This document shows, in pieces, positions 1 to 5,144 of a stretch of 5,144 nucleotides of DNA. Positions within the stretch are counted from its first letter, which is position 1. Each line of letters starts with the position of its first letter. The notes beneath the pieces were generated by a model, which searched no databases, had not been told where the DNA came from, and saw only the letters and a program-made list of their open reading frames with translations. The DNA lies in NCBI GenBank assembly GCA_030523505.1, contig JAUNIK010000226.1:1-5144 (forward strand), given 5' to 3'. This stretch comes from Prevotellaceae bacterium (GTDB lineage: Bacteria > Bacteroidota > Bacteroidia > Bacteroidales > Bacteroidaceae). The position numbers were made by a program, and so were the translations under genes.

Positions 1-38
1 TGGGTAGGTCTTCATTAAAGATGCAAGCGAACTATAAT

Positions 39-70
39 AATAGCCCAGTCGAATATTCGGCTGGGCTATT
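39..70. terminator. Intrinsic terminator hairpin, probably bidirectional
   Basis: The sequence AATAGCCCAG (39-48) pairs perfectly over 10 bp with CTGGGCTATT (61-70). The 12-base loop contains the self-complementary CGAATATTCG (50-59), so the stem can extend almost to the tip. On the plus strand it runs into a T-rich tract (TTTTCTT, 69-75), which suits a plus-strand gene ending just left of the window. On the minus strand it lies about 70 bases after the stop of the GH43 gene and is followed by a weaker AT-rich tract, so it may also end GH43 transcription. Structure is seen directly; bidirectional use is inferred. Confidence 0.75.
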
Positions 71-80
71 TTCTTATACA

Positions 81-133
81 TTAATTCCCTCCCCATAGAG
101 GGGGAGGTGCCCCTTCATGGGGCGGAGAGGGTC
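81..133. repeat. GC-rich double-hairpin intergenic element, REP-like
   Basis: Two adjacent perfect hairpins are visible: CCTCCCC (88-94) with GGGGAGG (101-107) around a 6-base loop, and GCCCC (109-113) with GGGGC (119-123) around TTCAT. They are flanked by TTAATT on the left and GGAGAGGGTC on the right. The G/C-run composition is unlike the surrounding AT-rich spacer. Similar CCCTCCCC/GGGGAGGG intergenic units are scattered in many Bacteroidota genomes, so this is probably one copy of a dispersed short repeat, but only one copy is present here. It lies immediately after the GH43 stop codon and could also contribute to 3' end formation or mRNA stability. Confidence 0.5.
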
Positions 134-141
134 TGTGCTTT

Positions 142-2001
142 TTATGGCAACTGGAGGAAGTGGAAGCTACCCTCACGGAGTTTGAAGTCCTTACCGTCGA
201 AATCGAGAGTAACAACTGCTGTCTTGCGTGGAGATACTACTGACGGAGAGAAGTGAGTATGGAACACATACTGCCATTCACCGGCCTCATTCTTGAAGAG
301 ATCACCATGACCAGTGCCGTTTTCACCAATTACACCACGAACGATGATTGGTTCGCCGTGCTTTGTCCAAGGACCAAGAGGTGACTTTGCTGTGGCATAG
401 CCAACGGCATAATCGAGATTGCGGAAGTCGTTGCAAGAGTAGAACAAATAGTATGTCTTGTCGATTTTGACTACTGTAGGACCTTCGCTAACGGTCCACT
501 TCGCATTTGCGGTATCCTCCCAACCACCTTCTGCATGGAGGCACTCACGAGTGGTATTCTCCTTCAAAGACTTCAAATCCTTGTTCATCTCTGACACAAA
601 GATACGGTTGCCATCCTGCAAACGTACATGATAGAGATATGCCTTCTTGCCCTCGAAGAACACGAATGGGTCGATTTCCTTTGTCTCGGCAGGGATACAT
701 ACCGGCTCGTCCTGAACGAATGGTCCTACAGGGCTATCGGCTGTTGCAACGGCAATCTGCTCGTTGGCAGTATAGATGAAATAGTATTTGCCATCTTTCT
801 TGAATACCTGAGGAGCCCAGAAACCAGTTGTGCCCCATGTGGCATCGCTCTTTTTCAGACAGAAACCACCGTCAGCACCGCAAGGGCCCTCCCAATGCTT
901 CATATCTGTTGACTTATAAACCTCAAAGCCTTCGCCGGAATGACCAAGCATACCGCCTGTGCCATAGAGATAGTAAGTGCCCTCGTCGTTGAAGATTGTA
1001 GGGTCGGCAAGCAGGATATTACCGAACTTTGGTGCTTCCGAGATAGTAGAAGGGCGGTCGTTGGCGATATGAGGCCAACCGTCGATCCACTCAATGCGAT
1101 CCATATAAACCAAGCGACCAGCCTTGGCATTGTTAGCATCGAAACCGTGATAGAGTATCCACTCCTTACCCTCGTCGTCCTTGAAGATTTCGGCATTATG
1201 TCCAGGACCGACAACGGCATCAGAACGATGAAGCACTACCTCATGATGGTTGTCCATCAACGAACGCCCCTGCTTATCGACATAAGGACCGAAGAGGCTC
1301 TTCGAGCGACCAACGGTGACACGATAGGTACTACGTTCACCCTCGCAACAAGAGCCGGCAGAACCAAAGAGATAATAATATCCGCCATGCTTATGGATAT
1401 AGGTAGCCTCCATGAAAGTGCCAGCAATCTGCTGAGGTTTTGCACCTTCCTTAAGCGAGAGACCATCGTCGGACAGTTCTATACCCCAGATGCCATGGAA
1501 AGAACCCCAGAAGAGGTATTTATGGCCATTCTCCTCGACATAGTCTGGGTCGATAGAGTTTTGTGTGTTCAAATCCTTTGATATGAACAATGCACCATGA
1601 TCGGTGAAAGGACCGGCAGGACTATCGGCAGTAGCAACACCGATACCACACTCCCACTCGCCCCCCCAAGTGGACTTGGCGTAGTAAAGCACATATTTTC
1701 CATCAACATAATTGATGTCAGGAGCCCAGATGGCGCCCTTTGGGTTCCACTTTGGGCGTGTCTCATTGTTGAACGCAGTAGCAACAAACTCCCAGTCCAC
1801 AAGGTTTTGTGAACGATATATAGGGAGATTACGATGATTCTCCGTTGCATAGAGATAGAAATAACCATCCTGAGCACGAATCACTGTTGGGTCAGGAAGA
1901 GATGTAGGAATAACAGGATTGCTGTAGGAGTTACCATCAGCAAATGCTGAAGAAGCAATAGAAAGCATTGCACCAACAGCCAAGGTTTTAAAAAGTCTCA
2001 T
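142..2001 (-). CDS. Exported tandem-domain GH43 glycoside hydrolase (arabinanase/xylosidase-like)
   Basis: This 619-residue protein probably cleaves arabinose- or xylose-containing plant polysaccharides outside the cytoplasm. Residues 1-21 form a Sec signal peptide: basic R2 and K5, a hydrophobic core, and an A-F-A cleavage motif before D22. Two GH43 beta-propeller domains follow. Domain 1 (about 27-325) has the family triad as D37 (PDP), D151 (SIDP) and E198 (MEAT), plus H268 in GPGH; its GSCCEGERSTY and VGRS motifs resemble endo-1,5-alpha-L-arabinanases. Domain 2 (about 326-619) has D333 (ADP), D444 (EIDP), E506 (SEGP) and H565 (GTGH), and looks more like xylosidase/arabinofuranosidase GH43 members. 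Both triads are intact, so both halves may be active. No carbohydrate-binding module, lipobox or C-terminal sorting domain is seen. The start is set by the signal peptide; there is no Shine-Dalgarno sequence. No SusC/SusD partner is in view. Substrate specificity and GH43 subfamily are inferred; family membership is confident. Confidence 0.92.
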   Translation of the reverse strand: MRLFKTLAVGAMLSIASSAFADGNSYSNPVIPTSLPDPTVIRAQDGYFYLYATENHRNLPIYRSQNLVDWEFVATAFNNETRPKWNPKGAIWAPDINYVDGKYVLYYAKSTWGGEWECGIGVATADSPAGPFTDHGALFISKDLNTQNSIDPDYVEENGHKYLFWGSFHGIWGIELSDDGLSLKEGAKPQQIAGTFMEATYIHKHGGYYYLFGSAGSCCEGERSTYRVTVGRSKSLFGPYVDKQGRSLMDNHHEVVLHRSDAVVGPGHNAEIFKDDEGKEWILYHGFDANNAKAGRLVYMDRIEWIDGWPHIANDRPSTISEAPKFGNILLADPTIFNDEGTYYLYGTGGMLGHSGEGFEVYKSTDMKHWEGPCGADGGFCLKKSDATWGTTGFWAPQVFKKDGKYYFIYTANEQIAVATADSPVGPFVQDEPVCIPAETKEIDPFVFFEGKKAYLYHVRLQDGNRIFVSEMNKDLKSLKENTTRECLHAEGGWEDTANAKWTVSEGPTVVKIDKTYYLFYSCNDFRNLDYAVGYATAKSPLGPWTKHGEPIIVRGVIGENGTGHGDLFKNEAGEWQYVFHTHFSPSVVSPRKTAVVTLDFDGKDFKLREGSFHFLQLP

Positions 2002-2020
2002 ATTAATTTGGTTTTAGTTG
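2002..2020 (-). promoter_or_regulatory. A-rich leader without Shine-Dalgarno before the GH43 start
   Basis: Reading on the minus strand, the bases just before the ATG are CAACTAAAACCAAATTAAT. They contain no GGAGG-like motif. A-rich leaders that stand in for a Shine-Dalgarno sequence are typical of Bacteroidota, so this supports the chosen start. No TTTG / TAnnTTTG promoter pair is found between this leader and the upstream tRNA. Confidence 0.4.
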
Positions 2021-2047
2021 TAATACACCCACTGAGAATCGAACTCT
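2021..2047 (-). repeat. Partial tRNA 3'-end remnant (T arm plus acceptor strand)
   Basis: On the minus strand this 27-base stretch matches the 3' end of the neighbouring tRNA-Arg (2122-2148) at 21 of 27 positions, including an unbroken 13-base core, GAGTTCGATTCTC (2034-2046). The T loop TTCGATT is kept, but the T stem has an A-A mismatch and the CCA has become TTA. No D arm, anticodon arm or matching 5' acceptor strand could be found upstream, so it cannot fold as a complete tRNA. It is best read as a decayed duplicate of a tRNA 3' end, or an old attachment-site-like direct repeat. Confidence 0.55.
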
Positions 2048-2099
2048 GCGGCTTCGACGCTGCTTTCACCAAGCGTAGCGACTGAAAGAACTCGCCGAG
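2044..2099 (-). other. Structured spacer: stem-loop between tRNA-Arg and the GH43 gene
   Basis: CTTTCA (2063-2068) is complementary to TGAAAG (2083-2088) across a 14-base loop. Outside this, CGGC (2049-2052) pairs with GCCG (2094-2097), and CTC (2044-2046) can pair with GAG (2097-2099) in an alternative register. ACTCGCCGAGT (2090-2100) is itself a short palindrome. Neither strand shows a T run directly after the stem, so it does not look like a standard terminator. It could protect or process the RNA between the tRNA and the GH43 message. Function is unknown; only the complementarity is seen. Confidence 0.4.
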
Positions 2100-2121
2100 T
2101 GAGATTTGAGGGAGGATCCCT

Positions 2122-2196
2122 TGGTACCCCGACCGAGAATCGAACTCGGAACTAAGCTTTAGGAGAGCCTTGTTATATCCATTTAACTATCAGGGC
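2122..2196 (-). tRNA. tRNA-Arg, anticodon CCU
   Basis: The minus strand folds into a full cloverleaf. The acceptor GCCCTGA pairs with TCGGGGT (a G-U at 1-72 and a U-G at 5-68 are the only wobbles). The D stem is GTTA/TAAC around AATGGATA. The anticodon stem AGGCT/AGCTT encloses the loop CTCCTAA, with the CCT anticodon at 2161-2163. A 4-base variable loop AGTT follows, then the T stem CCGAG/CTCGG around TTCGATT. The discriminator is A (2125) and CCA is encoded (2122-2124). Anticodon CCU reads the arginine codon AGG. The length is 75 bases with CCA and 72 without. It is transcribed towards the GH43 gene, 120 bases away, from the promoter at 2232-2262. Confidence 0.95.
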
Positions 2197-2231
2197 AACG
2201 AGCGTAGAGCAACAAACAAGTATTGCAACTG

Positions 2232-2262
2232 CAAAGATACGAAGAACAAGCGAGAAAACAAA
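2232..2262 (-). promoter_or_regulatory. Bacteroidota-type sigma-ABfr promoter for tRNA-Arg
   Basis: On the minus strand, TTTG (2259-2262) is followed after exactly 19 bases by TATCTTTG (2232-2239). This matches the known Bacteroides housekeeping promoter pattern of a -33 TTTG and a -7 TAnnTTTG box. Transcription would start around 2225, leaving a leader of roughly 30 bases before the mature tRNA 5' end at 2196. The motifs are seen directly; promoter activity is inferred from the consensus and position. Confidence 0.75.
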
Positions 2263-2293
2263 ATGATTTTCGGCTTTTTCCACCTATTTATAT

Positions 2294-2315
2294 TTACGCA
2301 CGCGTGTACGCGTAA
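2294..2315. repeat. ACGCGT-rich palindromic element
   Basis: TTACGC (2294-2299) pairs with GCGTAA (2310-2315). The intervening bases carry the 8-base palindrome CACGCGTG (2299-2306), and ACGCGT occurs twice (2300-2305 and 2308-2313). The cluster of CpG-rich palindromes stands out in an AT-rich spacer between the secDF terminator and the tRNA promoter. It could be a protein-binding site, a secondary terminator stem or a copy of a dispersed repeat; the sequence does not decide between these. Confidence 0.35.
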
Positions 2316-2324
2316 GAAAAAGAC

Positions 2325-2357
2325 AAAAAAAGAGCCGCGCTGTGTCCAGCACGACTC
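2325..2357 (-). terminator. Rho-independent terminator of secDF
   Basis: On the minus strand, GAGTCGTGCT (2348-2357) pairs over 10 positions, including two G-U, with AGCGCGGCTC (2332-2341) around a 6-base loop. A run of seven T (complement of 2325-2331) follows directly. It begins 34 bases after the secDF stop codon. A run of five T also follows the stem on the plus strand, so weak reverse termination is possible. Confidence 0.9.
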
Positions 2358-2391
2358 CCTTTTTATAATAGAGTTCTTATAATCTGAATGA

Positions 2392-5133
2392 TTACTTTGT
2401 CTCCTCAGCAGCCTCGAGAGCGTAACGGTCCTCGATCTTGCGACCCAGTACAAGGAATGCAACTGGAGAAGCGATGAAGATAGAAGAGAGAGTACCGAAT
2501 ACAACACCAAGGATCATAGCGAATGAGAAGCTACGGATTGAATCACCACCGAGGAAGAAGATACAGAGCAATACGATCAATGTAGAGAGAGATGTATTGA
2601 TTGTACGAGCCAAGGTCTGGTTGATAGAATCATTGAATGTTGTCTGGTAATCCTGCTTCTTGTGGAGACGGAGGTTCTCACGGATACGGTCGAATACAAC
2701 CACCTTATCGTTGATAGAGTAACCAACCACTGTAAGGAGCGCACCGATGAAGGTCTGGTCGATCTCGAGTGAGAATGGCATCCAGCCCCAGCAGAGTGAG
2801 TAGATACCGAGAACTACCAATACATCGACTGTCAATGCAACAACAGCACCAAGAGAGAATGCGAAGTTGCGGAAACGGAGGAGGATGTAGAGGAAGATTA
2901 CTACGAGAGCGATGAGGACGCTGATGATAGCACCGTAAGTGATGTTCTTAGCGATAGAAGGACCCACCTTAGTAGAGCTGATGATTGAACCACCCTCACG
3001 AACGTCTGGGTTGTTGAATGCATCGAGCGAAGCCTGAGATACGAGACCAGCACTCTTCAAGCTGTTGAAGAGGATCTCCTGTGTCTCATCATCAACTGTT
3101 GGTGAGTTAGAGTCGATCTTATAGTTTGTAGAGATACGGATAGTCTTACCGTCTGTACCAAGTGCGAGTGCACCTGTTGTGCTCTCAGGGAATGCGTTAG
3201 CAAGTACCTGACGAACAGTCTCTGGCTGTACTGGCTTCTCGAATACTACTACATAGTTGCGACCACCGGTGAAGTCGATGCTCTTAGAAAGGCCACGAAC
3301 TACGAAACTTGCGATGAAGATGAGTACTGCAATACCAACAACTGTGAAGGTCTTCTTGTAGAGCGACATGAACTTAACATGTGTATTCTGCATGAGGTTC
3401 TTTGAGAATGGTGTGCAGAACTTGATGTTTGTCCAGCGGTCCTTGTTGATCTGGTGCTCATAAACGAGACGTGTGAGGAACACTGCTGTGAAGAATGAGC
3501 AGACGATACCAATCATCCAAGTGGTAGCGAAACCACGGATAGGACCTGTACCGAATACATAGAGGATTATACCAGTGAGCAATGATGTTACGTTAGAGTC
3601 GAGGATAGCTGAGAATGCGTTGCTGTAACCAGCAGCGATAGCCTGCTTCAGACCAAGTCCCTTCTTCATCTCCTCCTTGATACGCTCGTAGATAAGCACG
3701 TTAGCATCCACCGCGGTACCAAGTGACAATACCATACCGGCGATACCTGACATTGTCAACGCAGCCTGGAACGAGGTAAGGATACCGAGAGTGAAGAACA
3801 TGTTAACGATAAGAGCGAGGTTAGCCATCATACCTGCATTTACGTTGTACATTACAACCATGTAGATCATAAGGAGAACGAATGCGATGATGAATGAGAT
3901 AACACCCTGCTGGATTGACTGTGCACCGAGTGAAGGACCAACAACCTCTTCCTGAACGATACGAGCAGGAGCTGGCATACGACCTGACTTCAATGTGTTA
4001 GCGAGGTCCTTTGTATCCTCAACAGTGAAGTTACCAGAGATAGAAGACTGTCCACCAGAAATCTCACCGTTTACACGTGGAGCTGAGTAAACAACACCAT
4101 CAAGAACGATAGCAACAGCCTTACCAACGTTAGCCTTTGTGAGGGCAGCCCAACGACGAGCACCCTCTGTGTTCATTGACATTGAAACCTCTGGCTGACC
4201 TGTCAAGTTGTTGAACTGGTCAGAAGCGTCAGTAACAACATCACCCTCGAGTGGAGCGCGACCGTTAGTCTGAGTAACCTTCAAAGCGTGGAGCTCATAT
4301 ACATTCTTTACAGAGAGACCATCAGCTGGCTTAGCACTCCAAAGGAGCTTCAAGTCAGAAGGAAGAACCTGCTTTGCAAGTTCTGAGTAGATGATAGAGT
4401 TGATCTCAGCAGTATCGCGTACATTTGCGTAACCAACAAGTGAGAGTGAACGACCACCAGTTGTCTGGAGGATAGAAAGCAATGGGTGAGCCTTCTTTGC
4501 AGCCTCGAGAGCCTCGTTGCCAGCAGCAACCTTTGCATCATCCTTCTTGTCCTTGTTAAGGTCGAACTTAGCCTCAGCCTGAGCAACCTCTGGCTGTGCC
4601 TCCTCTACTGCCTCAGCAGCTGTAGTGTCAGCAACCTCCTCGGTAGCAGCAAGACCATTGACAGCGCGAGTATCGAGCTGACGGAGATATGGCTCAACCT
4701 CCTCAGAGTTGTATGTCTCCCAGAACTCAAGGTTTGCAGAACCCTGAAGGAGCTTACGCATACGCTCTGGCTCCTTGATACCAGGCATCTCGACCATGAT
4801 ACGGCCGTCCTGACCTTCGAGCTTCTGGATGTTTGGCTGAACAACACCGAACTTATCGATACGGGTACGAACAACGTTGAATGAGTTGTCGATAGCGTTC
4901 TGAACCTCAGCACGGAGAGCCTTCTCTACCTCAGAGTCAGAGCTCTGTGGAGAAACCTTACCCTGAAGCTGCTGTGTTGCGAAGATCTCTGCGAGGCGAT
5001 GGCCAGGAGCGTTCTTCTTGTAAGCGTTAATAAACAATGAGATGAAGTCATCCTGACTCTTCTCTTCTTCTTTCTTTGCCTCGTCAATTGGCTGGACGAT
5101 AACCAGGGGCGTAGTTATAGCCCGACATTCCAT
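2392..5133 (-). CDS. secDF: SecDF fused protein-export membrane protein, N-terminus missing
   Basis: SecDF associates with the SecYEG translocon in the inner membrane and uses the proton gradient to help pull exported proteins across. Residues about 76-395 form the SecD periplasmic region, with RTRIDKFGVVQPNIQ (90-104) and GSANLEFWE (131-139). Membrane helices follow from about residue 408. GTAVDANVLIYERIKEE (472-488) is the conserved SecD transmembrane motif with the key Asp (D476). SecF begins near 590, with DFTGG at 620-624, and ends with the conserved GYSINDKVVVFDRIREN (804-820; D809). The fusion of SecD and SecF is normal in Bacteroidota, whose proteins are near 1000 residues. Here about 100 N-terminal residues, including the first helix and the GLDLKGG motif, are absent. 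Residues 1-15 from the ATG at 5133 do not resemble SecD and use codons rare in the rest of the gene (CGG, ATA, CCC), so that ATG is probably not the true start; the frame remains open to the right edge. An Ala/Glu/Lys-rich low-complexity segment spans residues 160-215. Confidence 0.93.
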   Translation of the reverse strand: MECRAITTPLVIVQPIDEAKKEEEKSQDDFISLFINAYKKNAPGHRLAEIFATQQLQGKVSPQSSDSEVEKALRAEVQNAIDNSFNVVRTRIDKFGVVQPNIQKLEGQDGRIMVEMPGIKEPERMRKLLQGSANLEFWETYNSEEVEPYLRQLDTRAVNGLAATEEVADTTAAEAVEEAQPEVAQAEAKFDLNKDKKDDAKVAAGNEALEAAKKAHPLLSILQTTGGRSLSLVGYANVRDTAEINSIIYSELAKQVLPSDLKLLWSAKPADGLSVKNVYELHALKVTQTNGRAPLEGDVVTDASDQFNNLTGQPEVSMSMNTEGARRWAALTKANVGKAVAIVLDGVVYSAPRVNGEISGGQSSISGNFTVEDTKDLANTLKSGRMPAPARIVQEEVVGPSLGAQSIQQGVISFIIAFVLLMIYMVVMYNVNAGMMANLALIVNMFFTLGILTSFQAALTMSGIAGMVLSLGTAVDANVLIYERIKEEMKKGLGLKQAIAAGYSNAFSAILDSNVTSLLTGIILYVFGTGPIRGFATTWMIGIVCSFFTAVFLTRLVYEHQINKDRWTNIKFCTPFSKNLMQNTHVKFMSLYKKTFTVVGIAVLIFIASFVVRGLSKSIDFTGGRNYVVVFEKPVQPETVRQVLANAFPESTTGALALGTDGKTIRISTNYKIDSNSPTVDDETQEILFNSLKSAGLVSQASLDAFNNPDVREGGSIISSTKVGPSIAKNITYGAIISVLIALVVIFLYILLRFRNFAFSLGAVVALTVDVLVVLGIYSLCWGWMPFSLEIDQTFIGALLTVVGYSINDKVVVFDRIRENLRLHKKQDYQTTFNDSINQTLARTINTSLSTLIVLLCIFFLGGDSIRSFSFAMILGVVFGTLSSIFIASPVAFLVLGRKIEDRYALEAAEETK

Positions 5134-5144
5134 TGCACCAGCGT

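Noticed and set aside
1..18. Possible end of a plus-strand gene (WVGLH then TAA at 16-18), or start of a minus-strand gene (ATG at 15-13 reading MKTYP)
   Set aside because: Either would fit beside the terminator at 39-70, but five codons are too few to support a coding call. The terminator's plus-strand T tract slightly favours the first reading.
940..1581. Plus-strand open frame of 213 codons antisense to the GH43 gene
   Set aside because: It lies entirely inside a well-supported GH43 coding region with intact catalytic motifs in both halves. The translated sequence shows no recognisable domain, and such frames are common opposite biased coding sequence.
1661..1667. Run of seven C (seven G in the GH43 reading direction), a possible slippage or phase-variation site
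   Set aside because: The frame is intact through the run, the encoded WGGE context fits the fold, and a single short run gives no evidence of variation.
2021..2100. A second complete tRNA in the spacer
   Set aside because: Only the T loop and the 3' acceptor strand are recognisable. The T stem has a mismatch, the CCA is lost, and no matching 5' acceptor, D arm or anticodon arm could be found.
2170..2382. Plus-strand open frame of 70 codons in the intergenic region
   Set aside because: It overlaps the tRNA gene, the tRNA promoter and the secDF terminator. Its lysine- and phenylalanine-rich translation follows from A and T runs.
4486..4884. Plus-strand open frame of 132 codons opposite secDF, rich in Leu and Ser
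   Set aside because: It is the antisense of the Ala/Glu/Lys-rich SecD region; the composition is explained by the complementary codons. No promoter or start context was seen.
1..5144. CRISPR array, insertion sequence, toxin-antitoxin or phage-defence genes
   Set aside because: No regularly spaced repeats, transposase or integrase motifs, or small paired genes were found on either strand.

Overview
The window looks like a piece of a gut- or rumen-type Bacteroidota chromosome, most likely Prevotella or a close relative. The reasons are a fused SecD-SecF protein, a Bacteroidota-type promoter (TTTG, 19 bases, TAnnTTTG) in front of a tRNA, coding starts without a Shine-Dalgarno sequence, and a secreted GH43 glycan-degrading enzyme. 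No database search was possible, so the genus is an inference. All identified genes lie on the minus strand, so they read from right to left.

Layout from left to right. Bases 1-141 hold no identifiable gene: a strong hairpin terminator (39-70) is followed by a compact GC-rich double hairpin (about 81-133) that resembles dispersed intergenic repeats of Bacteroidota. Bases 142-2001 encode an exported protein with two GH43 five-bladed propeller domains, each keeping its own Asp/Asp/Glu catalytic set. The first resembles endo-arabinanases and the second resembles xylosidase/arabinofuranosidase-type GH43 enzymes. Bases 2002-2391 are intergenic with respect to proteins. They contain a structured spacer with a decayed copy of a tRNA 3' end, a complete tRNA-Arg(CCU) with encoded CCA, its promoter, a small ACGCGT-rich palindrome, and the terminator of secDF. 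Bases 2392 to the right edge encode most of SecDF, the membrane motor subunit that helps the Sec translocon complete protein export.

The two protein genes are not an obvious functional unit. SecDF is housekeeping, although the GH43 enzyme carries a Sec signal peptide and would use that pathway. No susC/susD pair, regulator or other carbohydrate gene is visible beside the GH43 gene.

I do not see a convincing undescribed system. The points most worth a second look are: (a) the abrupt loss of SecDF similarity about 56 bases before the right edge, which suggests an assembly chimera or a real rearrangement; (b) a partial tRNA T-arm and acceptor repeat 101 bases from the intact tRNA, enclosing a stem-loop; (c) the apparent absence of a promoter between the tRNA and the GH43 gene; and (d) the double-catalytic-domain GH43 protein itself.
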